DNA of 64,000 nucleotides, taken from NCBI GenBank assembly GCA_039619475.1, contig CM077115.1, forward strand, positions 447,133,292 through 447,197,291. The letters run 5' to 3'. The position numbers were made by a program, and so were the translations under genes. This document shows positions 12,601 through 24,796 of this stretch, piece by piece. Positions within the stretch are counted from its first letter, which is position 1. Every line of letters starts with the position of its first letter. A model generated the notes under the pieces. It did not search any database. It saw nothing but the letters and a program-made list of their open reading frames with translations, and was not told where the DNA came from. Origin of the DNA: Icerya purchasi (Eukaryota; Arthropoda; Insecta; Hemiptera; Monophlebidae).

Positions 12601-14865
12601 AAAACTCAGTATCCCAAAATGTGCGTTTCTTAGTTTAGATTAACTATGTCATTGTTTAAAAAATGAAATATAATCGGCGTAATGCGAAAATGTTATTGTT
12701 GCAGGATTTTCTTTTTACCCTCGGCCGCATAATATTGTTAGAATTTGTGACATTATACGCTTCAACTACTTTCAGTTTGTTTTTTTTTGGGGGGGGGGGG
12801 GATTTAAACACAAATTCCACCCATCGTCTGTTACTTTCAATTATTAATCTCAATTGTATGTTATGCTATGACTATACCAATATCCTAATTCTTCTTACAA
12901 AATCATAGATTATGTGATATATGGTAATCGGTAGTGAAAGGATATATAATTCATATTATACGGACACGGGATATTCAGTAATAATAAAACTTGATAGGAG
13001 ATTAGAAGTGTACGAAGTAAAATAAGAACATGTGATCCGCATCAGTACTTTTAATTCGTGTTTACATATAACCATTAGAAACCAATCATAATATAAAATT
13101 AAATACAATGTCAAACAACGCGTCTTTATCAATTGTTTAAAAAAATATATGATTTTTAAAAATAAAATAAAATACTGTTCAGAAAATTTTTTATAGATTC
13201 TAGATACATAGATGTATTATGATTTTATAAGAAATTAGTATTTATTGTTGCTGCAGTCTTTACGGAGCATATTAATATATTACCACTTTGATTTGTTAAT
13301 GACGCAGTAAAAGTGATGTCTTTCTTATAACCACATTACACTGTGGAACATCCGAGTATACAGAATAATATTAAATCAACTTGAGAGACAACCCCGTGAA
13401 CAATTCGATATAATTTTAAATTCGCTCTCCATTTAAAGATCGCAAATAGATAAGTATAAGTTTTCTAGGATTATTTTGATTGATTTCTATCGCAAAGGAA
13501 AATGTACTTTCGATCTATACAAAATATATACAAGAATTTAACTATGTATGTGTTTGTGGGGGTTAGCAGTATACATTTTACATTTTATTTATTAACTTTA
13601 AATGCGGAATACCTAAAAAAACAAAAGACATCACGTAGTTGGTGATGTGGCAGAAACGATACTATTTTCGCGTTATTGTTACTGCGCCTTACTGATCAAC
13701 GTTAAACTTCTCTTCACCGCACACTCCACCATCATTCTTAGGGGTTTTTTTGTGTTTAAAGCGAAAAAGAAAATTCATTTAACCATATTATTTTGTGCCA
13801 GAACCTGTTTCTGAATATATCGTGTTCTTTCGGCCGTCTATTAACAATTTATTTTCTAAAAAGAATGAACACTACTTGGTAGTCATCTAAAGTTAATAAC
13901 GAAATTTATTTTTACAATTACCAGGTTAAAATTATTACACTTTTAAAGAAATAAACTTTAAATGTGTAAAAAAGTTTATATATCCGGAGAACATTTGTGT
14001 ATTGTGCATAGTTACCTTGTAATTTAAAAGTTAGCACGTAAAAGAAATGTGTACAGTCGAAAAGTAATTTGTTCTGGTCATTAATTTAAAACTTCCAAAA
14101 CGGGTTAATAAATTAATTTGGTTTTCCCGTTTTTTTTTTTTTTTTTACATAAATGTAAATATTAATTAAAGTTATTAGAGTTTATTTCAAAATAAACATT
14201 TCATTTGCGTATGTAATGAAAATTTTATTTGAACACAAATGTGAGTTTCCCGCATGCAAATGAGAACTTAGATAATTTTTGTAACAACGTAATCGGTATA
14301 TCTTTTTTAGTTCATGATTAGCGTCAAGTTTGCTAGGAAAAATATAAAAATTGAAACTTAATCGGGTTGCATGGTTTATAGTATTTTTATTGATTATGAG
14401 ATATGGCGTTGTAGTAATGTATGTTATTTTCAAATTAAATTCAACAATGAGCAGTCATAATCGGTAATATCTGATCATGCAATAATAATAATAACGATAA
14501 TATCGAAACAGAAATTAAAAACTCGCCTAATTGTAAATACTTGAATTTTATATTAATTAAATTCAAAAACCTTAATAATATTATGCTTCTCCAGTATAAT
14601 AATTTTGAATACAATATTTTTTATATCAGTTATAAGCCAATAATATATTTAAGTAATAATGTGTATCCGTTATTTTTATTTTTTTATTATGATGTAGTAT
14701 TTTTAAATGTAAAATGTGAAACGAAATTCTTGCATTTTATAAATATGTCCATGTATAATGTCATTATTATTATTATCATCGTCTATTAGTTCATTTTCAT
14801 ACTAACGATTAAAATAAACGTATAAAAGTAAACTTTATGAATTATTTCTATCGAACACAGTACTA
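9665..14865. other. Gene-poor interval
   Basis: About 5.2 kb of AT-rich sequence without an exon I can support. It contains homopolymers, including an A run near 11609-11630, T8G12 near 12781-12800 and a T run near 14131-14146, and short CA/TG runs near 12380 and 12540. Small open frames, for example 10571-10843 (-) and 12663-12908 (+), show no family motif. Confidence 0.5.
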
Positions 14866-14940
14866 TATTTTTTGGATAATGGTGCTATTTTGTTGTTTTT
14901 TTTTGGATAATGGTGCTTTTGTTTGTTTTTTTTTTAAATA
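14866..14940. repeat. Short tandem duplication, about 33-bp unit
   Basis: TTTTTTGGATAATGGTGCT followed by a T-rich spacer occurs twice in direct succession. Confidence 0.75.
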
Positions 14941-14984
14941 ATCCAAGTTTATGAATTGTTTGATATTAAAAGGCAAGTTTTGGA

Positions 14985-15215
14985 AAAAATTATCGCGTAA
15001 ACTATTACAAGAGTATTACGGGTTCGAAATTTATTATATCGTTTTGGATCCACATTGTTCTCAGGTTTACGCAGCCTGAAATAATTAGGTACTAGAGAAA
15101 TTCCGAACAATAAAGGTGGACAAGAGAAAATAACTGGCCCTCATTGTCAATATTCTTTTCAGATAAATTAGGCGCTCGATAAATTGTATAAAATTACGGT
15201 TTTTTAGCTCTAGTT
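14985..15215 (+). mobile_element. tRNA-derived SINE, copy 2 (diverged)
   Basis: Same family as 8098-8360. It shares the B-box GGGTTCGAAA, CAGGTTTACGCAGCCT, the ACTAGAGAA segment and AATAAAGGTGG, with many substitutions. The A-box part is strongly decayed. Confidence 0.75.
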
Positions 15216-15289
15216 GCTGCTTCCCCTCGCTCCTTTTAAAAAATTCAATCCTCCGTGTAAAAAATGCAGTCTTAAATTTTAGTCAAATA

Positions 15290-15730
15290 TTTACTCTTCC
15301 TCCTTTTGCAACGAACTTTCCTTTTATCTATCTGTTGAACTGGCTGTTTCCTGGTTCCTGGTGTTTCTTTTGTTTCCTCGTTTGTTGTTATTTCCATTAT
15401 TCGCTTGCGATTTAACCATTCTCTTCTGCCCTTTTCTCGGTTTCATGTTTCCTTTCCAAATTGCCTTCTTCGTCCGAACGACGAAGCAATCGCCTCTTAC
15501 TTTGCATTTTCGTTCCTTTCTATTCCGTATCCCCATTTGTTGAAACTCGAGCTCACTACTTCTTATTACGCATCATATATTTGGTCTTTCCTCTCATCAA
15601 CCATGATTTCGGCTACATTTATATTGTCAAAATCTGACGAATCAATATTTAACTGGTGACTCTGGCCTTTTTTGTTTCTGGACGTAAGTTTCTGACTGGC
15701 GCCCCCCCCTCCCCCAAACAACAAAAACAT
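15290..15730 (+). mobile_element. LINE 3' fragment (C-terminus of RNase H-bearing ORF2), family F1
   Basis: The frame around 15390-15659 reads RFNHSLLPFSRFHVSF, then YYASYIWSFLSSTMISA. This matches the frame at 47565-47170 (RFNHTLLPASRFRLSL, then YCASYILSIPSQSVVPA). It is the segment after the RNase H domain of I/Jockey-like ORF2, which usually carries a Cys/His cluster; here that cluster is decayed. 5'-truncated and not functional. Confidence 0.7.
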
Positions 15731-15789
15731 TGTGAACTTTTTACAATCCTCCAATTCTCTGTCAAAGGCGTGGCGCTCACTTTATTTTA

Positions 15790-17098
15790 CACAGTCTAGC
15801 CTTAAATACTGTTCACCGCGCGAAATACGGGAATTTTCACTTCCCTACTATGGTAACAATGTTCAAGTGAGTCACGCGTGGTTAGATATTCATTGTAGTG
15901 TCTCGTTCATGTACGGTTAGACGTGTATTTTAGTCATGGAGTGGACAAAATATCACGCACGCATCACGGTAATAGGTCTACACAAGGCAGGAAAGAACGG
16001 TAAGCAGATTTACTCCCTCCTTAAGCCGCTTAACATCAGTCAAAAGTTCGTGTATCGTACTATTCAACGTTTTACCGACGCTGGCGACGTGGTAGACTGT
16101 CCTAGAACCGGTCGTACCTGCACCGCTCGCACACCGAATGGTGTCAATGCTGTACGGAGTCGGAAAAAAAGGAACCCTCTTCGCAAACAAAAAGTGCTCG
16201 CTCGTGAAATGAATATCGCGCCACGTACCGTTTCTGGAATAATTCGTGATGATTTACGCTTACGAGCATACAAGAGATACACGGGAAACCTGTTCACGAA
16301 TAAGTTAAAAGAAATACGACTCAAAAGATCGAAAAATCTCATTCGTCGTTTTAGCTCTGGGCGCTACAGGGACATTTTGTTTACCGACGAAAAACTTTTC
16401 ACAATCGAAGAGACTTTCAATAAACAAAATGATCGAGTGTACGCCCGAAGCTCATACGAAGCAAAATGAGAAGGTTCCCAGAGTGCAGCGAGGCCACCAT
16501 CCGGCTTCAATGATGGTATGGTGGAGAGTTTCTTATCACGGCGCTCCGTCCGTTCATTTCTGCGAAGCCGGCGTTAAAACATCGGCTCGTGTTTATCAAG
16601 AGATGCTGGATAATGTCGTGAAGTCACTCAACCATACATTATTCAAAAACAAGCACTGGGTGTTTCAACAGGATAGTGTGCCAGCTCACAAAGCCAAGAC
16701 AACCCAAAAATGGCTCGAAGACGATGTGCCAGAGTTTATACGCGCTTCCGATTGGCCCTCGGGAAGCCCAGATTTGAACCCATTAGATTATCGCTTGTGG
16801 CAAATCGTAGAGGAAGGAGCCTGTGGAAAGCCTGACCGCAATCTGGAGTCGTTAAAAACGTCGATAACGAACGCAGCAGCCGAAATTCCTCTGGAAACGT
16901 TGCGTACAGTCATAGATGACTTTGTTCCGCGTTTGAAGTTGTGTGTGAAGACAAAAGGCGGTCGTATCGAATAATTTTTGTACGAATCGATTGGTATGAA
17001 AATACTGATTTCAAATATATTATTATCAATTTTGCAACTCTTTTTGTTCTTGAGATATTTTCATTTCACTAGTGGACAGTATTTATGGCTAGACTGTG
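15790..17098 (+). mobile_element. Full-length maT (DD37D, Tc1/mariner superfamily) transposon
   Basis: A 1309-bp element with terminal inverted repeats starting CACAGTCTAGCC (about 26 bp, two mismatches). The 3' arm ends GGCTAGACTGTG. It is flanked by TA at 15788-15789 and 17099-17100, the target duplication of this superfamily. It contains one transposase gene, broken once (15936-16974). Both ends are intact, so it could in principle be mobilised in trans. Confidence 0.93.
15936..16974 (+). pseudogene. maT-type transposase, one frameshift
   Basis: The N-terminal frame 15936-16469 encodes two helix-turn-helix units and the linker, up to the first catalytic Asp in ILFTDEKLFTIEE. The C-terminal frame continues from about 16460 to 16974 with VPRVQRGHHPASMMVWW, the second Asp in VFQQDSVPAHKAK, and the third in SPDLNPLDYRLW. 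The second and third Asp are separated by 37 residues, the DD37D signature of the maT family. The frames overlap around 16429-16469; a single-base loss near 16460 moves the sequence into a premature TGA. Otherwise the gene is complete for the family (about 345 codons), so inactivation looks recent. Confidence 0.9.
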
Positions 17099-18454
17099 TA
17101 TATATGTTACGTACTAATAATAAAATTTCGTTTTTCATTTATTGTGTTAGAACGTTGTATAATACCATGTTGGTTTTCGATCATTTCATGAATACACACA
17201 GTTAATGAAATGTGAACAATAGCTTTTGGTTATTTCATGTATTGCGCAGATAAAGAACATCATTTCATTTCTATTTTTTTATTATTATCTGCCACTAATG
17301 CTGTATAGTGTTGTCTTGTAAATAACGTTAAATTAAGTACGAGACCATTTATTTTAAATTTCACTTTCTCTTTAGTTCCGTGCACTTCGCAATACATGAA
17401 ACGAGTAAAGCAATTTTTCGCGATTCATGAACTGTTTGAAATTCTACATATTTCAGAAATTATACAGTACTGTTATATATAGTTCATAACATGGAAAAAA
17501 AGTTTCACATTTCGTGAACTGTGCGAATATCTGTTCGTTTTCACATAACATAGGCACACTCAAGCAATACTCATAAAATGGCAAACGGTAAAACACGAAT
17601 AGAAGCATTTCCATTACGACAACAACTCTATTGCTTTTTGTAATTAACGAAAAAATCGTTTACAAACAATTTAGCTATTTCTGAGCTACATTAGTTCAAT
17701 GAATTAATCTATAGGACAGAATTGGTGAAAAGACACATACAGTCTTGGTAAAGATAAAAAAGGTAGAGGATATTTTTTCAAAAATTTCGACAGTAAAAAT
17801 GTTGATTTTATTCAAATTTATTTAAATATTCCGGATCGACTATGCAATAAAAATTAAAGAACAAAAATTTCAGTCGGCTGAATATGCAAACAAATTATCT
17901 TGCGCATATTACTATAATAAGAGAGCGTTAATGCGGTATTGATTATTTCGAAAAATAGTTAAACTTTTATTCGGAATTAATATTCAGCGAAATATGTAAT
18001 GAGAAACATGTTTGGCGGGATTTGTTGCATTCCGAATGGAAGCGTAAACATTAATGATTAGCATTGTGAATTTTTGCGCAAGTAATATCAACCGAACTAG
18101 CAAAAGACACATCATGCTACGTTTCGTATCACAATTTTGCCATTAAGCTGCTTTACGTTCCGATGTAGCGCCATCGTAATTTTAAAGGTCACTTTTAATA
18201 TGAGCGTCTAAAAGCGGTTTATCGTTAAATATACGATGATACGTTGACCAGCGGATCCATCAAATAGTCCCTCCGAATTTTAATCGATTTTCAGGAATAT
18301 CAAATAATTTTTTCAGTATCGCTTCATACTAGTGTACCCTCGATAAGATTGGCATTCGCGACGCGAATTTTAAAGGCGTCAACAGTCCACAGAAAAATAG
18401 TTGCTTATTTTCTTTGGATGAGCCATTCCTACGATGCAAAAGTTGCTTCATTTT
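17099..18454. other. No recognisable gene
   Basis: AT-rich sequence between two DNA transposons. I see no exon, RNA gene or element end. Confidence 0.5.
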
Positions 18455-18795
18455 CACGGTGGCCACTCAAATATAATTTTTAAATTCCCAGTTTATTTCT
18501 GGTTTTCCTGGTCCAAATCCTCCCGCGATTTCCTGATTACCAAAATTGTACAAAAAGAAAAATTGAAATGTTTTGTTACTATTGATATTTGACCGCCGCG
18601 GCATATTTAATATGAATAAAACAGAACTCTTCGTAGTTTATTCTCAAGTGTGAAGTACATTAAAAAATGCATTCACGTTTTAACGTTTCAAATGACTTTT
18701 TTCTTATTAAAAATATCGTCGTTTTTGGCTATTTTTACTTTTTCCCCGGTTTTACAAAATTCCCGGTTGGGTGGCAACCCCCCTGATTTCTCAAA
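18455..18795. mobile_element. Possible non-autonomous inverted-repeat element
   Basis: GGTGGCCACTC near 18458 is mirrored by GGGTGGCAACCCCCC near 18770-18784. Both sides have internal arms rich in AATTCCC and CCGGTTTT-like words. No target duplication is clear, so the limits are approximate. Confidence 0.4.
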
Positions 18796-19778
18796 GGCAA
18801 GTACGTCGATATTCTGAGAAAGGCTATTTTACGTTTATAATATTTTAACTTAAAGGCGGGAAACTGAATTATCTCCTAAATTTCTAGATATGCACTGGTG
18901 GTACAAAATGTGTTGTAACTTTTTCTTTGATTCTACTAATCAAAAACACATTCATTTAATATAAACGGAAATTTATAAAGCTACACCCTCCATTAAGCAT
19001 TATGTAACAGATGAACCACAATTTATTACGATGAAAATATAACTGACGAATAAAAAAATAATTTTCATATTTTTTTTTATGAACTTTTTTTTACTTTTTT
19101 TCATCGGAAGATGCAGCATTTTTACCCCGGATTGCAATATATGCATCATTATTTAATACATAGAATATGGTTGCCAAGAAAAAGGAACAAAATAAATTCT
19201 AATGATTTTTTTTTTTTTTTTTGGAATATAATACCGTTCACTTCAATATAAAGTGTAAAATTTTAAAAAACATGTTTTTTAACTTGCTATTAGAACAAAA
19301 ACGAAAATAAGAACTATAAATTTATATTAAAAGAACCGACAAAACCTCAGATAAATACGTATTTAAGTAGGACGCAAATTTTCTATGTACATCTTTGGAT
19401 AGAAAATTGATGTTACAACATTAATTTAAAATAAACTTGTCTACTGTTTGCATTCAATTACTTCAGTATTTAAGCATATAAATAAAGACTCACGATGTGC
19501 AAGAACTATTATCAATAATGATCAACTGACTAGTTATACGAATTATCCGTAATCTAGGTGGAAAAGAAAAGTATATATGTATACATATAAATATAAAACT
19601 CGGCCAAGTTGACCCCCAATCCTTTTTTTTTTCTAAACTGCTTTCAGAAGAACCGTTTTCAATTCGCTACGTAATTCTTACTTGTATGAAAAAATAGTTA
19701 TTGTTCAATTAAGTTTTACATAAGTATTCGGAAATTCAGCTCTAGTCCACTTGACTGAGCTGTTATGTGTATCTTATA
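18796..19778. other. No recognisable gene
   Basis: AT-rich, with T and A runs (for example near 19207-19222). Nothing supported. Confidence 0.5.
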
Positions 19779-19780
19779 TA

Positions 19781-21087
19781 CACCCTGTCAAGAAAGTATC
19801 GGGAATTGTCAATTTAAATCTCCCGGGTAATAGCTAGGCAGATAATTTTTTTTTTCCAGGTTGGTACAACTGTTTTGTATTATGATGCCTATTTTTAGCG
19901 CGATCTGTCAACCAGTGTGTTTACAGCAGCTGTTAAAATCAGTCGACCTTGAAGGTTTTGTCGAAGTTTTACAATGAGTGAAAATGTTGAACAACGTACT
20001 TGTGTTAAATTCTGTGTTTCGAACGAAATTTCTTGTGCCGATACACTGAAAATGTTACAGAAGGCTTTTGGTGAATCTGCTTTATCAAAAACGCGGGTTT
20101 ACGAGTGGTACAGAGCGTTCAAGGATGGTCGGGAGACGGTCGAAGACATGCCTCGCTCTGGACGGCCTTCAACGAGTGTGACCGATGATAACGTCGATAA
20201 AATCAAGGAAATCGTTGCTGAAAATTGTCATGTGAGCTTGAGAGAGATGGCTCATGGATTGGGCATGTCACACGAGAGCGTACGTACGATTGTGCACGAA
20301 AAATTGGGTATGCAACGCGTTGCGGCTCGGCTTGTTCCGAAAGACCTGAATTTCTTTCAAAAAAAGTACCGAGAACAGGTAGCTGCAGACATGCTGGATC
20401 GAGCCAATTTGGATCCTACCTTCTTGGAAAAGATAATTACTGGTGACGAGACATGGGTGTACGAGTACGACACGCTTACGAACCAGCAATCGTCCGAATG
20501 GCGCGCCAAAGCCGAAAAAACCTCGCCAAAGCCGATCGAAAGTGAAGATCATGTTGATTGTTTTCTTCGATATTCGAGGCGTGGTACACTATGAATATGT
20601 GCCAGCCGGACAGACAGTCACCAAAGAGTTTTACTTAAGTGTTTTGAGACGTTTGAGAGAGGCTATCCGTCGTAAACGTAACGATTTGTGGGTCGACAAT
20701 TCTTGGATTCTCCATCACGATAATGCGCCGTCTCACAAAGCCATAATTGTGAATGAGTTTTTGGCCAAACACTCGGTAAATATCATCGAACAACCGCCGT
20801 ATTCACCAGATTTAGCACCCTGCGACTTCTTCCTATTCTCAAAACTCAAATTTCCGCTACGGGGAATGCGCTTCGAATCGATTGATGACATCAAGACGAA
20901 TGCGACGCGAGAGCTAAAGGCCATCCCGGAAACCGCCTATCAGAAGTGCTTTGCCGAGTGGAAAAAGCGTTGGCATATGTGCATCGCTTCGAATGGATGT
21001 TATTTTGAAGGTGACAAAATAAATTTGGATGAAAATTAAAAATTGTTCGTTTTATTTAACAATTCCCAATACTTTCTTGACAGGGTG
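19781..21087 (+). mobile_element. Full-length mariner (DD34D) transposon
   Basis: A 1307-bp element with inverted repeats beginning CACCCTGTCAAGAAAGTAT (about 31 bp, two mismatches), mirrored at the right end as ATACTTTCTTGACAGGGTG. It is flanked by TA at 19779-19780 and 21088-21089. It carries one transposase gene with a single frameshift. The size and structure are those of a complete mariner. Confidence 0.95.
19974..21039 (+). pseudogene. Mariner transposase, one frameshift
   Basis: The first frame (19974 to about 20515) has the paired helix-turn-helix region (WYRAFKDGRETVEDMPRSGR, then SLREMAHGLGMSHESV) and the first catalytic Asp in ITGDETWVYEYD. The second frame (about 20500-21039) has KPRQSRSKVKIMLIVFFD, the second Asp in LHHDNAPSHKA and the third in YSPDLAPCDFFLF. 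Thirty-four residues separate the last two, the DD34D signature. The frames change near 20500-20525, in the segment before KPKKPRQ. No other stop interrupts the about 354-codon gene. Translation of the first frame runs on to 20594 only by chance. Confidence 0.92.
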
Positions 21088-21089
21088 TA

Positions 21090-22318
21090 CATTGTGACGG
21101 ACATTGTAATGTTCAAATTTTTTGCATGGCTCAGGATCACATGGTCACTAATATATTGCGCAAAATATTTTATCAAAAGTAATTATAATGATTACTTAAT
21201 TATTCTGAACATATGAAAATACATTTTTCCATCTTTACATATTTAATGTGTAACATCTTAATATTAATACGCTTATTCGATTATAAGGCAAATTTTCAAG
21301 TTGTATGAAACAAATGTGTGTCTTCTGATTAATAAAAAGCATACCGATTCCACTTTAGCTTAATTTTTTAAACGAATCTATAATTTTTAATATTTAATTT
21401 AAAACGTAATCATAAATTACATGTGTTTTCTTGTACCATTCGTGAAATACTTAAATAATCTGCGTCATTCCAACGGTTGTATATTACAGTACCGGCATAA
21501 AAAATAAATAAATTAATCATCCACGCGATAAATATTTTATTAATTCTTCCGTACGAAAATAACGTATAAAAGTAAAATGTAATAAACTCTTAACAAATAC
21601 AATTTATCTTCCTTACATTATTGAAAAACATAATTTACTCTGATATTCAAATTTTTAGCATAAGTATAACAACCTTATCCTGTATAAAATTAGAACATCA
21701 TCGACGGCCAGTTTTATTTTACTATAAAAAAAATCGACACAGTACAGATATTTAATGATCCCTTTTTACCTAAAAAAGATACATCGCGAGATTTTGTTTT
21801 CTAATGTTGAACGGTTTCTACGCTTTTGTTTTGTTGACGTATTTTGCAGCTGTTTTCTTTTTAATAAAAAATACAAGATTACTTAGCGGAAGGTGAAATA
21901 CATTTCTAAAAATATTAACTAATACTGAATCTTAATTATATTTAGAGAGATAAAATTTTAGCTCTTTTTTCCTCCATTATTACAAAGAGAGAGAGAGATA
22001 TTAATATAATTTGCGAAATAATAAAAGTTCGATCACTTAAATAATACATTCGTATTCAAAAAAATATATAAAAAACTTCAGTTGTAACAGAATCTTGAAC
22101 TCTGCTGTTAAGTACCACAAACTATAGGAATCATTCAACAAAAACACAAAATATCGTTTATTTATATTACACGAATTCGTACGTGATTTTTCATTAACAT
22201 TTTCATCGAAATAAAAATATAGCAACTATTTTAAAATAAAACTGCACGCATCGATAGGGTACTTTTCTCATGAAGAAAATTAAAAAGGTATTACACGATT
22301 TCTTTCCATATTACCTGT
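21090..22318. other. Non-coding, downstream of TMEM138
   Basis: AT-rich. A minus-strand AATAAA near 22150-22160 could be the TMEM138 polyadenylation signal. A short GA run lies near 21988. Confidence 0.5.
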
Positions 22319-22434
22319 TTACCTTAAAGAGTTGCGTTTTTCAATTTCTTGCGAAATCCATTCTTTATCATACAACTGCTCATCGGTAATGCTTAACATT
22401 GTTCTTTTGTAAACGTAATAGTGTATGGGGCAGA
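22319..22434 (-). CDS. TMEM138: TMEM138 orthologue, coding exon 4 (last)
   Basis: Read on the minus strand after the acceptor TTTTGCAG (435-438 side), the exon completes a Leu codon and gives CPIHYYVYKRTMLSITDEQL, then YDKEWISQEIEKRNSLR and a TAA at 22321-22319. This matches the C-terminus of TMEM138 (a YFYKRT motif, then a short acidic, charged tail). Exon length 116 nt. With the other three exons the coding sequence is 483 nt, giving 160 residues, close to the 162 of the human protein. Confidence 0.88.
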
Positions 22435-22819
22435 CTGCAAAATTTATATCAATAACATCATTATCTTATTAAAAAAGGAAAGAAAAAAAAATCTTATCAA
22501 TATTCACGCGAATGCAGCTAACATTATAGCGTTTAGTTATGGAAACATTTATTTTTATTCGAATTTGCTGTAGGTCGTAATTTTTCGAATCGCGACACAT
22601 ACAGTACATGTTAATATCGTAAAACACATTTTTTAGAAAAAGTTTTATATCAATACGATGTTCATTATTCTTAATTTTTAATATTATAAAAACGGAGATT
22701 ACTTCGCATTATTATAATTAAACTTTGACGGCAACTTTACGATAATGGTATTCGGTTTTTCAAAAGATGAACTTACGGCTAAAGTTTTATTAATAAATTA
22801 TCAAAAGAAACTTTCTTAC

Positions 22820-22997
22820 GCAATCGATGAATAAAAAAGCAAACGTGATATAGAAATGGCCATTGGAATCGTAAACTCGAAACAGTCCATCGCAAAAATA
22901 AACTCCAAATATGCAATATTACGCTAAGCAACAAATAAGTTGGTGAAGTTACTAATACGGGCCAAAATCTTCTCCACAATATTCCTACGAAACCAGC
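22820..22997 (-). CDS. TMEM138: TMEM138 orthologue, coding exon 3
   Basis: A 178-nt exon between the acceptor TTTTTAACAG and the donor C|GTAAGA. It encodes AGFVGILWRRFWPVLVTSPT, then YLLLSVILHIWSLFLRWTV, then a further hydrophobic stretch (FLYHVCFFIHRL). It corresponds to the third membrane span and the start of the fourth in TMEM138: the family has QAGL, a span ending in LHVW, then LRW and FQRL at the same positions. TMEM138 is a small four-span membrane protein needed for cilium assembly. Confidence 0.9.
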
Positions 22998-23499
22998 CTG
23001 TTAAAAAGTATTTAATCAATTTTACAACGAGCAATAATTTATTATAATGTCAACAATGAAAAGTTTTATACCAAAATTTGTAAACATTTTTAATATTTAA
23101 AAGCGAAAACAATGATGACCAATAAAAATTCATGCTATGAGGACACGCAAATTTACAGTTCATTTAAAGTGCCGGTCGTTGGTTTATAAATAAATCGACT
23201 GCTTCGGTGAAAATATAATTCTGAAATACACTGAAATTAATATATTCTACAACGAAATAAATATCAATAATGTGGAAATCAGTGGAAAACACCGCACTAT
23301 ATGTTTTGCTTCAATTCAATTACCGAAAGAAAAAAAAATTAACAATAAATCATACATATAAGCACAATTGTATCGCAAACAGAATATATATGTGTTTTTT
23401 TACTTCTAAATTATCAAGGTGCAACTGATAATTCCTTATAAACTTTATTCGTGATACAAAAAATTATGTAAGTGCGCGAAAAAAAACAAAACCAGCTAC

Positions 23500-23572
23500 C
23501 TGGAATACTATGGTTTGAAAAAATGTTATTGACAGCAAGACAAAAGAAAATATCAACACTAGATCTTGAATC
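23500..23572 (-). CDS. TMEM138: TMEM138 orthologue, coding exon 2
   Basis: A 73-nt exon preceded by a very long T tract and the acceptor GTTAAG, and ending CAG|GTAGCT. It completes an Ala codon and encodes IQDLVLIFSFVLLSITFFQT then IVFQ, matching the second span of TMEM138 (IQD, a hydrophobic run, FFNTFVFQ). Phases on both sides fit the neighbouring exons. Confidence 0.88.
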
Positions 23573-23757
23573 CTTAACAAAAAAAAAAAAAAAAAAATAC
23601 TTTATATGAACTATGGAGAACTGTGAATATAAAAAAATATATATTACTAAAATTAGGAATAACAATGTCTTAATTTACTAACTGTATGGTATATGTTAAT
23701 GAAATAGCCAAGGTTTTATTTTATTCAGCTTAAATTATTAATTAAATTAATACTTAC

Positions 23758-23873
23758 GCAAATGCTAACAGTTGCATATCTGGAGTGTACACAAAAGTTA
23801 TGGAGCAAGTATTCAATAGCATATCTAATATTAATAGAGTTATCTGAACCGGAAAACTAAGTAAAAACTTCAT
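23758..23873 (-). CDS. TMEM138: TMEM138 orthologue, coding exon 1
   Basis: Starts at an ATG at 23873-23871 and encodes MKFLLSFPVQITLLILDMLL, then NTCSITFVYTPDMQLLAF, ending two bases into an Ala codon at the donor GC|GTAAGT. It forms the first membrane span. The N-terminus is about four residues shorter than in vertebrate TMEM138. Any 5' untranslated exon is not identified. Confidence 0.83.
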
Positions 23874-24519
23874 TTTATTTATTGTGAAATAATTTGTTAA
23901 TATAATTTTAAATTTAATACATTACGAAGCGGTACAAATACGGGTTCGCTATTTAACAGCAGTGCACCTAGCAACTATTAAACTAAATTTTGTTTACATT
24001 TATTGCAAACGCGAAGACCACAATAATCAAGGAAGCATAAATAATTATGGAAAAAATTCATATGAAGTAATCGGTGTTGTCAAAGAATAATCATAATATA
24101 TTTAAGTCTATCACTCTGGAATATACTACTTTTTATCAAATAATTATTCTTTACTTTACAGTGCTTTTTTTTTTAATTTTCAAAGTAATTGTTGAAGTCA
24201 GAATTTTTTTAAAAACACTTTTATTTTTTTTTACACGATTTTAATGAATAATTTGCGCTTAAAACACAAAATAATTAATAAAATACAACAGAAAAAATAT
24301 GTATTGCGAAGATATTCAATAAATTAACACAAAAGTAGGCTTGAAAAAGGTTGTTTCTAACAAAAAGTTTAGGTAATTAGAAAATCGCAAAGACGGCAGA
24401 AAAGAGGCAGATAGAATAATCAAAAAAAAAAAACGAAGAACAAAAGTATTATAAACAGATGAAGAAATCAATAACAGAATAATGGAAATAAAATTAACAA
24501 TAAAACATGCAAAATTAAT
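23874..24519. other. Upstream flank of TMEM138
   Basis: AT-rich. It presumably holds the TMEM138 promoter, but no TATA box or initiator can be assigned with confidence. Confidence 0.35.
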
Positions 24520-24796
24520 ATTGCCAACTCTCTGGAATATCTTGTATTCAAAAATGCATAACAACATTGGATAACTGTGCAAGCTCTTAAAAATAGAAAC
24601 AATTTTAATGTCATATGCCGATGATTTATCCATTTTATTTCGATTAGAAAAATATACTAACCTAACGAAAATTGAATACGTTTGTCAAAAATTGGAGTCT
24701 AGGTTGGAAGAAATGGGTCTTACCTTTTCTATTGAAAAATGTAAATCCATTATATTTGGTAAGCGCAGTCTATCGGGAAAAATCAGTAGACTAAAA
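24520..24796 (+). mobile_element. Non-LTR retrotransposon RT fragment, 5' part
   Basis: Reads MSYADDLSILFRLEKYTNLT, then KLESRLEEMGLTFSIEKCKS, the catalytic YADD motif and following helix of a Jockey/CR1-like RT. It is interrupted at 24797 by an inverted-repeat element and resumes at 25539. Confidence 0.8.

Noticed and set aside
23414..23665. 83-codon minus-strand frame
   Set aside because: It reads through TMEM138 exon 2 in the wrong frame for most of its length; only the spliced 73-nt exon is real.
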